Shown here: positions 46,977 through 59,004 of the stretch, in pieces | Position numbering within the stretch: the stretch's first letter is position 1 | Layout of the letters: every line of letters begins with the position of its first letter | Source of the DNA: Stictocephala bisonia | Taxonomy: Eukaryota > Arthropoda > Insecta > Hemiptera > Membracidae | Length of the DNA stretch: 64,000 bases | Assembly: GCA_035578905.1 (NCBI GenBank) | Contig: JAQJVL010000537.1 | Coordinates: 62,001 to 126,000 of the forward strand | Direction: 5' to 3' | The notes under the pieces: model-generated | What the model saw: the letters and a program-made list of their open reading frames with translations, nothing else | Databases searched by the model: none | Told to the model about the DNA's origin: nothing | Translations under genes and position numbers: made by a program

Positions 46977-48227
46977 ATTTATATATATACATATACAGTT
47001 TTTAATACATCGTTCGATTAAATAACCATTTGACATACAGAAATATATATTGTTTAAATAATTCTTATTGTTCAACTTACGATAAATTATATAGAGCGCC
47101 ATGAAAGTAAAAATAACAATAACATTCAAAAAGTCGAGGATGAATATTTTACTAAAAATAAAATTTAAAAAATCAGTATTGATTTTAATTATATTCATCC
47201 GAACAAGTATAAAAACCTCCTAATTTGATTCTGGAGCGCTTTATTTTTTTTACGTACATATAGTTGAGTATAAAACACGTAGAAATAATCAATAAATTGA
47301 AGCCGATGCATAGTCTCTTCACACAGAAAAGAACAACTGGCCAATTCTCTGTTTACAATTGACCACCATTACAAATGATAACGAGTCGTCTTGAATCAAA
47401 TATTATGATATTGTAAAGTGATTCATTTAAAGTAATTAACTTTTTACTTTGAGACTGCTTTTATTTTAGACTCCATTACATTAAATTTAGTAAATGGTCA
47501 TTTATTAGGCTAATTTAGATTTTATTGTGTTAGTGCTTCTCATCCTATGTTTAAATTATTATTAAGTTTTACAATCAAGTTGTGGGATTATAAATTTTAT
47601 AACTTAATGCAATGTTAAAGAGTCAAGTTTATTTGGTCAATACGTTAGGTCTCTTGATATCTAACACTGATTATTACAACATATCTAGATTCTGTCACTA
47701 AAGGTGGAATGGTTTGACTAACCTTGCTGAAAAGCGTGTGTTGTTCAAATGAAAATTTAGGTCACGTGAAGGACAGTCAACGCCACTTTAATGATTTGGC
47801 TTTTCTTCCATGCTTGTTTCATTTTTTCTTGTTGAGCTCTCCTTCTTTCAGTTGACCAGGGTGATCAGGTCTTTGTCCATATGCTGATATTTTGAAATAT
47901 GTTTGGTATTCATCTTTTTGATCTAAATAAAATTATGTCATTACACATTTAGTTCACCCTAGGGAAGCATTGTTGCCGTACTTTTTTATTCAACATGGTT
48001 CTATTCAAGATTTAGCTAAAGATAAATGTTTTGTAAAAGCCCCTATTTTGTTAGAGGATTGTTGCCTTCCAGAAGTAGCTTGGTGCTTATTTGGGTAGAG
48101 TTATCAAGACAGTTGTTATAGAGGTATTCTGGATGGAATTCTGGGACACCCAATTAAGATAATTATCCACATTCTTGTTTTCTTAAAATTCATGTTTATG
48201 GCCCCTGGACTAGTATTTTGACAAACT
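46977..48227. other. AT-rich DNA with a dispersed repeat
   Basis: The segment 47761-47873 (CACGTGAAGGACAGTCAACG then TTTTCTTCCATGCTTGTTTC) is repeated at 48972-49081. On the minus strand it may be a LINE remnant. No gene seen. Confidence 0.5.
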
Positions 48228-48646
48228 AGGCTACTCTTACCTCCGTCAATAATCCAATATAAAACACTTTATTAAGCTGACATGTTTCGTTGCTATCACA
48301 ACATTTTCAAAGCTTGCAACTCGTCAATCACATAAACTAAACATTAAAAACACAGAACACACGGTGACACGAACATAAAGTACATTTAGATAGCGCTATC
48401 CTCCCGACCCGGCACTGGTTGGTAGAAGACACCCTACCTGGTAGTCTTCTACCAACCAGTGCCGGGTCGGGAGGATAGCGCTATCTAAATGTACTTTATG
48501 TTCGTGTCACCGTGTGTTCTGTGTTTTTAATGTTTAGTTTATGTGATTGACGAGTTGCAAGCTTTGAAAATGTTGTGATAGCAACGAAACATGTCAGCTT
48601 AATAAAGTGTTTTATATTGGATTATTGACGGAGGTAAGAGTAGCCT
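48228..48646. repeat. Perfect palindrome, 203-bp arms, 13-base spacer
   Basis: The arms 48228-48430 and 48444-48646 are reverse complements with no mismatch that I could find. Each arm contains TTGTGATAGCAACGAAACAT followed by GTCAGCTTAATAAAG, a sequence style I associate with the long terminal regions of Penelope-like elements. The outward ends read through AATAAAGTG and GACGGAGGTAAGAG. See the findings for a possible ribozyme relic and for the artefact question. Confidence 0.9.
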
Positions 48647-49839
48647 TCTTGATTTTGTTATATAAACATTTAATTTAACGAAAAAGTTGTTGTTTCAACT
48701 ATTCGAACAATGGCAACAAAATCATTCATGTTAGTTACGTCCAATTACGTACTTTTCTCAGATTTAATCGTTTTAATGTTTTTCAAATAATATTTCAAGT
48801 TTGGTAACGGAACTATTTTTTACGGCTGGAACTAAGAGTTATCCGTTTGGTATATAATTACATAAGGATAAAGGAATTTTTACTAATTAGTGATAATTAT
48901 TAATTAGTAATGTTATATATTACAAAATGGTATCATAGTAACTTATTATTTCTTTCTCAAGGGTCCAATTGGCCCACGTGAAGGATAGTCAATGACATTT
49001 TAACAAGTTGACTTTTCTTCCATGCTTGTTTCATTCTTTCGTAATGAGCTCTCATTTTTTCAGAATACTAGGTTGATCCAGTTCTCTGTCTCATTACTCT
49101 CTGACCAACTTTATAAAAAATCTGTTGCCTGAATGTGCCTCTTTGAATTTTCGGTTTTTAATACCTGCTACCTTTATATCTTCGATTATAACAATAATCT
49201 GTTTAACTGTTTATTTTTTGGGTCTTATTTGATTAGAATACAATTTTTAAGTTGCTTTCTTTACCTTGGGTCTCATTTTCTATATTTGCCCATCACATTT
49301 CAGTCTTAGTTTTTCCACATTAAAATGAATCAGTTATGTATTTTTTATTTCCTCATTACTTTTAGATCCGTAAGTTTGTTGGTCAGTATTTAATATAACT
49401 AATATTTGTATGAATATATTCTTTCATTTATTTATGTCAACCTTCCAATTTAAAATTAAAATCTCAAACCCATACAGATATTCTAGTTTAGTTACTTTTT
49501 TGTATCTGAGTTGTTTATTTTGAAAATGATTTACTATTTACTATAGTATAAATGTAACAGTTGTCACTTTTTGACTAAATAATTAATTTGTCTCTTTTCA
49601 AGAATCGATTCTTGTATAATTTCAGCAATATTTTTGGATCTAGGAACATTTTTTACTCTCTCCGTACTTTGTGTTCAGGAATTTAGGAGCTGAATGTAGA
49701 ACATTTATGAATTCTGTTTTATTTTATTCAAGTTCAGGGATATCTTATTTTACCAGGTGAAGTTATGGATAAGCCCTCTCTAATAATTAACCTGGGGACC
49801 AACACCATTGACCGGGCAGCCGGGCTGCGTGCAAGGACA
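48647..49839. other. AT-rich DNA, probable old transposon debris
   Basis: Includes the second copy of the dispersed repeat (48972-49081). No coding frame of note. Confidence 0.4.
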
Positions 49840-49900
49840 GGATCCCTCACTGGTCACCCATCCAAGGAACAACCACTCTCAATGCTGCTTGACACCGTTT
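49840..49900 (-). other. 5S rRNA-derived fragment
   Basis: The minus strand reads GGTGTCAAGCAGC, then GTGGTTGTTCC, then TTGGATGGGTGACC, in the order and spacing of the middle of 5S rRNA (AAGCAGC ... GTGGTTAGTACTTGGATGGGTGACC). The TTGGATGGGTGACC block is the conserved C-box region of the internal promoter. Flanks do not continue as 5S, so this is a SINE3-type head or a 5S pseudogene, not a working gene. Confidence 0.65.
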
Positions 49901-50773
49901 TCTTGCGATAACGTCGAAACCCTCCAGTAAAGTTCACAGGAAAACTTATTTATCAAGCAGCAACTGTTTTAATCCTTTCCCGCAAGTCTCTTTCATTTGA
50001 AACACTATGTCTTGCACAAGTAACTATGTTTTTACTGTACACACAATGCACAAAAATGAGTTAGGGATTAAATTTTTTGGCTTACTCATACATTTTGTAA
50101 TTAACCGTTTTACGATTGATTGGTCTATATTTGAGTTATAGAAGTTATGCTGGGCTAAGGAGAAAGAATAAAAGTATAAATAGGAAATAAATAAGTAAGA
50201 TGAAGAAATTATGCTTAAAATGTCTATAGGTAATCAGAATAATCAACGATTTTATTAAAATTTAACATATATATTTATAGTTGTATTAATTAATATATAC
50301 ATTAACCGCAATTACCACGGTTAATTACCTATAGTTATTTCTAAATATTCTGAACAGTAAAATGTTTTGTAGATCATAAGTACCTACAAGAGGCGTATGA
50401 TCACAAAATATTTTTAAAAGACAAGGCAGAACATTAGCCTACGAGTGAAATAAATGAAAGTTATCTTGAATAAAGGTAGATTTACTACTTAGTGAGGTGC
50501 CTGTGGGAGAAGAGCTAGATGGTGCTTGTAAGTACCGATTAAAGGATATGATAGAAAGGGAAAGGCTGGGGGTTCAGATAATGATCATAAAGTGGAGAAA
50601 TTACGAATAAAACGTATGTGGAGCCCAATAATAATATAGATAGTAAATCGACGAATATTTGAACAAATATAAAAAATTTAATGAATAGAAATAAAATGTA
50701 TGAGTAATCAATAAATTATAGCAATAATATGCAACGGTTAAAGTTTTAACAATATTTATACAGTGAAGAAATA
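49901..50773. other. AT-rich DNA, no feature seen
   Basis: No gene or repeat recognised. Confidence 0.4.
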
Positions 50774-51222
50774 TACAGTATGGAAAAAATATGAAAACGT
50801 TTTCAGAACTTTCACTTAACTTGTAAAAGTGAAAACTTGTACATGATCATGGTTACAAAGGACATACTTTTTGACGCCATTAGCGATATTTCATATTTTC
50901 AGGGGGACGGCACATGAGGAGTTGAACGAAAATCTTCAACGTATGCCTAGGTCAAGTTTGGTATAAAATGAAAGGTCTATTCTAGATAAATTATTTGCTG
51001 CAAACTGGACTTCGAAAGGTTTATCTTTTCCAGAGTAGCAGCCATTTAAATTTCAAAGTAATTAATTTGAACAATATTATTTCTCCGCCATTGAATGGTT
51101 TTAAATACTTGTTCTGATCAAAAATTATACTTTATGAAACACGATTATTTAAAAAAATCTGATCATCTATGGTTAAAATAACGTTGTTGTGAAAACGTTT
51201 GCATATTTTTTTCCACCCTGTA
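50774..51222. mobile_element. mariner-like MITE, copy A
   Basis: Inverted ends TACAGTATGGAAAAAATATG and (reverse complement) TACAGGGTGGAAAAAAATAT start and finish with TA, as in Tc1/mariner insertions. It has no transposase. Copy B (56276-56739) is similar along its whole length in the same orientation. Confidence 0.88.
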
Positions 51223-51432
51223 TATTAGTTAAAGTGACTCAAGAAGCCATAATATAGATAGAGAAAGTCATAATGCTTGGATAACGATAAGAGAATCACA
51301 TAACAAAAAGTAAAATATGATTTATGAATGATACTATGCATATTATATTAATTATGGTTAGTAGAATTTCGTATTAGCAAATATAACCAGTATCACATAT
51401 GAAATGTAAGGATACAAATGATAATATAGACA

Positions 51433-53138
51433 GTGAACCAACCTGCTCGCCCATACACATACAATAGTATTGACCCACCCACCCACCTATATACATACAA
51501 TAGTATTGACCCGCCCACCCACCTATATACATACAGTGGAATTGACCCACTCACCCACCCATACACGTACAATAGTATTGACCAACTCGCCCACCCATAC
51601 ACGTATAATATTATTGTCCCACCGACCCACATATACACGTACACTAGTATGACCCACCCACTCACCCATATACCTACAGTGGTATTGACCCACCCACCCA
51701 CATATATACATACAGTGGTAGTAAACCATCCACCCACCCATACACGTACAGTGTTATTTGCACACCCACCCACCCATAAACATACAGGGGTAGTGATTCA
51801 CTCACCCACCTATACACATACAAAGGTATTGACCCATCCCCCACCCATACACGTACTGTGGTATTGACTCACCCACCCACCTATACACATACAGGAGTAG
51901 TGATTCACTCGCCCACCTATACAGATTCAGGGGTAGTGATCCACTCACCCACCTATACATGTACAGTGGTATTGACCCACACACCCATCCATACACGTAC
52001 AGTGGTATTGACCCGTCCGCCCAACCATACACGTACAGTGGTATTGACCCACCCTCCCACCTATACACATACAGGGGTAGTGATTCACTCGCCCACCTAT
52101 ACACATACAGGAGTATTAACCCACCCACCCACTTTTACACATACAAAAGTATTGCTCCACCCACCCAACCATACACGTACAGTGGCATTGACCCACCCAC
52201 TCACCTATACACATACAAGGGTATTAACCCACCGGCGCACTTATACACATAGAAAGGTATTGCCCCACTCGCCCAACCATCACGTACTGTGGTATTGACC
52301 CACCCGCCCACCTATACACATACAGGGGTAGTGATCCACTCGCTCACCTATACACGTACAGTGGTATTGACTCCCACCCATACACATACAGTGATATTGA
52401 CCCACCCGCTCACCCATACACGTACTGTGGTATTGACCCAAACGCCCATCCATACACGTACTGTGATATTGACCCACCCACCCCACCCATACACTTACAG
52501 TGGAATTGACCAAAATCGGCCACCCATACACGTACTGTGGTATTGACCCACTCGCTCACCCATACACGTACTGTGGTATTGACTCACCCACCCACTTATA
52601 CACATACAAAGGTATTGACCTACCCACTTATACACATACAAAGGTATTGATCCACCCACCCACCCATACACGTACAGTGGTATTGACCCAACCAACCATC
52701 CATACACGTACAGTGGTATTGACCCAACCACCCACCCACACACGTACAGTGGTATTGACCCACCCACCCACCCATACAAGTACGGTAGTATTGACCCAAC
52801 CGCCCACCCATACACGTACTGTGGTATTGACCCACCCACCCACCCATACATGTACTGTGGTATTGACCCACCCGCCCACCCATACAAGTACGGTAGTATT
52901 GACCCAACCACCCACCCATACACGTAATGTGGTATTGACCCGCCCGCCCACCCATACACCTACTGTGGTATTGACCCACCCGCCCACCCATACAAGTACG
53001 GTAGTATTGACCCAACCGCCCACCCATACACGTAATGTGGTATTGACCCGCCCGCCCACCCATACACCTACTGTGGTATTGGCCCAATCGCCCACCCATA
53101 CACCTACTGTGGTATTGACCCACTCGCCCACCCATAAA
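51433..53138 (+). repeat. 36-bp minisatellite, about 47 units
   Basis: The unit is roughly GTATTGACCCACCCACCCAC followed by CCATACACGTACAGTG. Because 36 is divisible by three, long open frames appear on both strands (up to 214 codons of Pro/Thr/His or Gly/Val/Trp repeats). They are not supported as genes. Confidence 0.95.
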
Positions 53139-53591
53139 GTTTAGGTTAAGGTAAGTCAATGAAGTAACTAATAATAACATTGGTTTATTATTATACTTCG
53201 AATATTAAATATAAAAAGATTTATACTCGTAATTCTTGTTTAAAACTTTACTCAAACGTTTTTTGGGCAATGATAAATTGAAGACGGAGTTGAAGCGATG
53301 TATTGTTATTCTACCTTCAGATTTGGACAACTTTTGGAACATTATATGATGATGAGAACATGATATATTATACCTGCGATGACTGTTTTCATACATGCAT
53401 TATCATACCAGCTGTTCAGTTATTCTTATTGAATTTTAATAACTCTACTTATGACGTTTGATTTTTTAATAATGAAGTTTTATTCAAGTACCTTCATTAT
53501 TTACTGATATACAGTCTCTTAATCGTGGATTTATGAAAATTATGATACGTATTTTCATGGTGCAAATAACTATGCATTGAATAACTTAATA
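53139..53591. other. AT-rich spacer between two minisatellites
   Basis: No feature seen. Confidence 0.5.
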
Positions 53592-54952
53592 TACAGCGTG
53601 TCCCGTAAGTAGCCAGCCAAATTTATATTATACCCGACGCCACTGTAAGTGTATAGGTGGGTGGGCGGTTCAACGCCACTGTAAATGTATAGGTGGGTGG
53701 GCGGGTCAACGCCACTGTAAGTGTATAGGTGGGTGGGCGGGTCAACGCCACTGTAAGTGTATAGGTGGGTGGGTGGGTCAACGCCACTGTAAGTGTATAG
53801 GTGGGTGGGCGGGTCATCGCCACTGTAAGTGTATAGGTGGGTGTGCGGGTCATCGCCACTGTAAGTGTATAGGTGGGTGGGCGGGTCATCGCCACTGTAA
53901 GTGTATAGGTGGGTGGGCGGGTCAACGCCACTGTACGTGTATAGGTGGGTGGGCGGGTCAATGCCACTGTAAGTGTATAGGTGGGAGGGTGGGTCATCTC
54001 CACTGTAAGCGTGTAGGTGGGTGGGTGGGTCATCGCCACTGTAAGTGTATAGGTGGGTGGGCGGGTCATCACCACTGTAAGTGTATAGGTGGGTGGGCGG
54101 GTCAACGCCACTGTAAGTGTATAGGTGGATGGGCGGTTCATCGCCACTGTAAGTGTATAGGTGGGTGGGTTATAGATTCGTAACCCACCCACCTATACAT
54201 GTCCGTTTTTTATTCTAACAAAAAGCTTATTATATCTGAATATATTTGAAATAAAATTATGGATATTAGTAAGAATGTTGATCCTAATAGTATTCATACA
54301 CAATTAAATTTTATTTTTGTACAACGCGCCTTTTCAAAATGGTGGCAATTTTATATTTTAAATCTAAATATCTTAATAACCTTAAATTTGGGTAAAAAAC
54401 TGTACATTACGAAAACATTAAAATATTTATTTCCGTAAATAATTATATACAATGTTTAAGGATCGATTAAGTGTTCGATGTTAAGTGAGAAATTGAAATT
54501 TGTATATAATAACGGAATTCTTCGTACAGAAAATATTTTTTATTCGATAACAGTTTTAGTTTCTCAGGTAATACTTATAAATTGTTATACCATTACCTGC
54601 AAATGTTTTACCTTTTTTATAATGTTCAGATTTTTTAGTAAAATTTAAGGTTATTAGGGTACTTTGCTTTAAACATATAACATGGCCGCCATTTTGAAAT
54701 GAATCATTGTACAAAAATGAAATTTAAATGATAGGCTATATGAACACTGTCAAGATCAACAGTCATACAAATTCACGATTTTGTTTAAAATAACTTCAGA
54801 GATATTAAGTTTTTTATATAAAATAACAAACAGACAGATATACGGATAATGATGCGAGATAGACGATTTGTACATATGCATTTTTTTGCTTTTGTTTTAA
54901 CCTAAGGATTCACCTCTAGAAGTTTGGCTGGCTACTTACGAGACACTCTGTA
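53592..54952. mobile_element. mariner-like foldback MITE carrying a minisatellite
   Basis: Ends TACAGCGTGTCCCGTAAGTA and (reverse complement) TACAGAGTGTCTCGTAAGTA, both continuing GCCAGCCAAA, flank 1.36 kb with TA at the tips. Inner arms also pair: the TTTTGTACAA ... TTCAAAATGG block near 54317 has an inverted partner near 54685-54715. A minisatellite at 53634-54178 fills the left arm just inside the terminal repeat. Confidence 0.85.
53634..54178 (-). repeat. 36-bp minisatellite, about 15 units, inverted
   Basis: The unit CGCCACTGTAAGTGTATAGG followed by TGGGTGGGCGGGTCAA is the reverse complement of the unit in the array at 51433-53138. Copies are highly uniform. Frames of 136 and 189 codons in it are artefacts of the period. 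Confidence 0.95.
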
Positions 54953-55033
54953 TATTAATTAGTGTCATATTTGGGGATACTGTTATTTTTTTAGACCTCG
55001 ATATTGTTTTGTTTAATTTGTTTTTAACCACTC

Positions 55034-56271
55034 TATACAGAGTGGTGTTTAATGCAGTCCCCCTCCACATTTTTTTCTTCATTGTAAATTAAAATAGATA
55101 TTTAACAATGCCAATCATTATGTATACATTATACAAATAATATCTTTTGTGACATTCAAAACTTTTGTGAGTCATTTGAGATCCAAGATGTGGAGGTGAA
55201 CTTAACAATTCCTAATAAGAAGCTGGTCATACGATACATCGTTTGACATTGTCCATTTCCCCTGAATACAATGGTGCAATCAACACTAAAATGGGTTGTA
55301 CCGTTTTCGAGATATTCTCAGGTTCAGGATGAAGGAGGCAGATTGAAAGTTTTGTAAAGAAACTGGTCATGTGACATACAATTTAATATTGTCTTTTTTC
55401 CCTTAATAAAGTAGTGAAATCAACACTAAAAAGGGTTGTACCGTTTCCGAGATACTTACATGTTTAGTACTTAGAAGGCAGCTTGGATGTTTTTATCAAA
55501 ATTCATGGCATCCACATACCATCTTATTTTAAGCGGTGCAATAAAGATGTGATTACTTTTTTCGTAATAATTTATTAACATTTAAATATTGAAATCACTG
55601 ACTTACTTACTACTTACTTAATGTTAAGCCCATGGAGTGTAGGTTATTAAAATTGAAATGTATAAATAATGTTTTTTAATTATTAGTTGATGAAGTGATA
55701 TTACAAAAAGGTGCCTTACCTAAAGTAAATGTTCAAATCCTCCATCTACATCCTGGCAGTAATGTAATCTGTTCAACAATTCATCACAAACATGCCGTAG
55801 GATGTTTTCTGTGATATTGCCACAAGCGACTATAATTCAGTCCTTGAAGTCAACTAAGTTCTGTAGCAGAGTCTTTTAAAAAACTCTTTTTAGTTTTTAT
55901 TGCGCCATTGTATTAAGGGAAAAAAAGATAATGTTAAATGATGTGTCACCTGACCAACTTCTTTTCACAGCTTTCAATCAGCTTCCTTCATCCTGAACCT
56001 GAGAATATCTCGAAAACGGTACAAGCATTTTTAGTTCTGATTACACCATTATATTCAGAGAAAAATGGCAATGTTAAACGATATATCGCATGCTTAGATT
56101 CTCATAAAGAATTTTGACCTCCACATCTTGGACCTCAAATGACTCCCCAAAGCCTTGAAAGTCACAAAAGATATTGTTTGTATATGTATAATGATTGGCT
56201 GGTAAAAAATATCTTTTAATATACAAAGAAGAAAAACAGGTGCGGTGGCTGCATTAAAAACCACCCGTATA
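55034..56271. mobile_element. Foldback MITE with ~400-bp inverted arms
   Basis: The left arm from TATACAGAGTGG (55034) and the right arm ending CCACCCGTATA (56271) are inverted copies sharing TTTAATGCAG, CCAATCATTATRYATAYA and GGTTCAGGATGAAGGAGG-like blocks. The left arm also contains two direct ~130-bp repeats (AACTGGTCAT ... GGGTTGTACCGTTT). Mariner-like tips, no transposase. It ends five bases before MITE copy B. Confidence 0.8.
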
Positions 56272-56275
56272 AATG

Positions 56276-56739
56276 TACACAAGGTGGACAAAAAATATGG
56301 AAAAACTTTTACAACTTTTGTATGACTTCACTTGTAAAAGAGAAACCTTGTACATGATCATGGTCAGAAAGAACATACTTTTTGACGCAATTAGCGATAT
56401 TTATTATTTTTAGGGGGACGGCCCACGAGGAGTTGAACGAAAATCTTCAACGTAAGCCTAGGTCGAGTTTGATGTAAAATGAAAGGTCTATTCAAAAGAA
56501 ATTAATTGCCACAAACCGGACTTCGAAAGGATTATCCTTTCCACAGTAATGGTCATTTGAATTTCAAAGTAACTATTTTGAGCAATATTATTTGTTCGCT
56601 ATTTAACGGTTTTAAGTAAATTATTCTGACAATAATTATACTTTATGGAAAACAATTATAAAAAAACTAAATTGTCAAATTATCTATGGAAAAAATTACA
56701 TTGTTGTGAAAGCGTTTCCATATGTCTTTTTACCCTGTA
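56276..56739. mobile_element. mariner-like MITE, copy B
   Basis: Full-length relative of 50774-51222; shared blocks include CTTGTACATGATCATGGT, TTTTTGACGC and GAGTTGAACGAAAATCTTCA. Its left tip has drifted more than copy A's. Confidence 0.85.
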
Positions 56740-58080
56740 CATGCACATAATAGGAAATGGTATACTAAACGTGTCAAAGAGTATGAAACCAAAATAATTG
56801 ATGCTGTTAGCATGGAACATGCTTTAGTCTTGACCTAACTGTCTGAAAACGTTACGCGGGAGGGTGACGCGTAACCATGAAAACACAATGACATATCAGT
56901 GTTGACTTCAATAATGATTTTATTTGCAAGCGTTGATCAAAGTACATCTTCAGTTTCCATGACAACTCTTGTTAAAAATATACAAAATTAAGTCCTAATT
57001 AGAGAATCCAGTCCTCATTTACATATCAGTCTACCTCCAGCCGTCCACCGGTGATGTTGTGTCCTGGATCAGATTGCCCTCCTTCGACATCGTCAGGTGT
57101 ATGTACTCGCCATTCTACTGATAGATCTACATCTGGATTCGGAAACGCAACCTCCGAAATAATAACTGAACCAAAGAAACCCAAAACTGGTGCTCAACGT
57201 CAAAATAATACATCTTCATCAATTTATACAAAATAACATCTTCATCGAATTTTTAAGATATGTTTATATTTTTTGTAATTCCTTACATGAAATCTAAAAT
57301 TCGTTGTTTTCGGAGAAATACATTTGCAGAAATTATTAAAAAGGAGCCAGCAAACAGAAAAAGCGCAGCTAAAGCATGTTCCATGTTTCTTGAATTTTAG
57401 CCGTAGGCTCTAAGCAAAAAGATCCGGGGGTCCAGGGGGCTTGCCCCCTGGCGAGGCCCGCAGGGCCGAGTTTTTTATATTTTGACTCAAGGTTACTGTA
57501 TTTGTATCAAGAATAAATTAGCAGAAAGTGAGTAATAAACTGAAGCCCTCAGAATTGTCTACCATGAAGGGAAACTAACTTCCCAAGATTTTTTTGCTAC
57601 AAGAAATACCAGTTTTCGTGAAATGTAAAGCGCCAACTTTGTCCTGAGGCCAGTAGAAAGTATGAAATGGTCTCATTTAGTTGCGTGGGTTCACCAATCT
57701 GTTTATATGTATAAATCTTTTTAACACGAAATATATTTGTAATTTTCTAAATTATAAATCCATTTAATAAAGACATGAAATAAAGCACGTCTATGTAATG
57801 ACATAAATATGTATTGTGCTAGTAAGTCCTCGAAATACATACACTTTTGTTAAGCTGATAATTCTCTAAGAAAGTTTTGTTGGTTAACTTCACAAAAAGG
57901 TTTATTCTGCAACCTCTATTACATAACGGGTTATTATGTAATATGTATTATTCCATGCCTGAACTTTAAACAACGCTGAGGTTCTGGTTGTAATATCATA
58001 TAATAACAAAACTGTCCCTACACTGTATTAAAGCAAGTTCACTTCCAGCCTGGACGTATAATGAAAATATGCTCAACTCT
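56740..58080. other. Unassigned DNA with a short inverted repeat pair
   Basis: CATGGAACATGCTTTAG at about 56814-56830 is inverted at about 57369-57385, bracketing about 540 bp, and might bound an unrecognised element. A GC-rich hairpin (CCAGGGGG-CTTG-CCCCCTGG, 57432-57451) followed by GGCCCGCAGGGCC stands out in the AT-rich DNA. The 61-codon frame at 57051-57236 has no recognisable domain. Confidence 0.5.
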
Positions 58081-58767
58081 AACATCAAAGCTACACAAAA
58101 CAGAAAATATACCCAGCTTTAACATGAAAGCCAGATAAAACAGTAAACATACTCAGCTCTAACATCAAGGCCACACAAAACAGTAAACATACCCAGTTCT
58201 AACATCAAAGCCATACAAAACAGTAAACATACCCAGTTCTAACATCAAAGCCATACAAAACAGTAAACATAGCCAGCTCTAACATCAAGGCCACAAAAAA
58301 CAGTAAACATACCCAGCTCTAACATCAAGGCCACAAAAAACAGTAAACATACCCAGCTCTAACACCAAGGCCACAAAAAATAGTAAACATACCCAGTTCT
58401 AACATCAAGGCCACACAAAGCAGTAAACATACCCAGTTCTAACATCAAAGCCGTACAAAACAGTAAACATAGCCAGCTCTAACATCAAGGCCACAAAAAA
58501 CAGTAAACATACCCAGCTCTAACATCAAGGCCACACAAAACAGTAAACATAGCCAGCTCTAACATCAAGGCCACAAAAAGCAGTAAACATACCCAGCTCT
58601 AACATCAAGGCCACACAAAACAGTAAACATAGCCAGCTCTAACATCAAGGCCACAAAAAACAGTAAAAATAATCAGCTCTAACATCAAGGCCACACAAAA
58701 CAGTGAACCTAACCAGCTCTAACATCAAAGCCAAACAAAACAGAAAACATACCCAGCTCTAACATTT
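58081..58767 (+). repeat. 40-bp minisatellite, about 17 units
   Basis: Unit AACATCAAGGCCACACAAAA followed by CAGTAAACATACCCAGCTCT. Variant types (ACCC or AGCC; ACACAAAA or ACAAAAAA) recur in blocks, suggesting expansion of multi-unit segments. Confidence 0.96.
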
Positions 58768-59004
58768 TTTTCCCTAACCATTTTGAGTTTATACGAATAG
58801 GCCCTGCTGAACTTTCACTTGTCTTCAGAGCGTGAGCTATTTTTGGGAGTAAAATAAAGCCTTTTTGTTAGTCACATTTACTGACTTACTCGTTTTTTCA
58901 AGTTAAATATGGACCTGCCAGTTCAAAGTGAATGTCATATTTGAACTTTCAAACACCAATTCAATGTAAATTAAAGTTAAACTCATGTCAAAATCTTGAA
59001 ATCG

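Noticed and set aside
49840..49900. Functional 5S rRNA gene
   Set aside because: Only about 60 bases match the middle of 5S; both ends diverge.
52500..53144. 214-codon Pro/Thr/His-rich open frame
   Set aside because: It lies wholly in the 36-bp minisatellite; the period is divisible by three, so several frames on both strands stay open.
53623..54192. 189-codon minus-strand frame of PPTYTLTVA repeats
   Set aside because: Same cause in the inverted 36-bp array; no domain, signal peptide or splice context.
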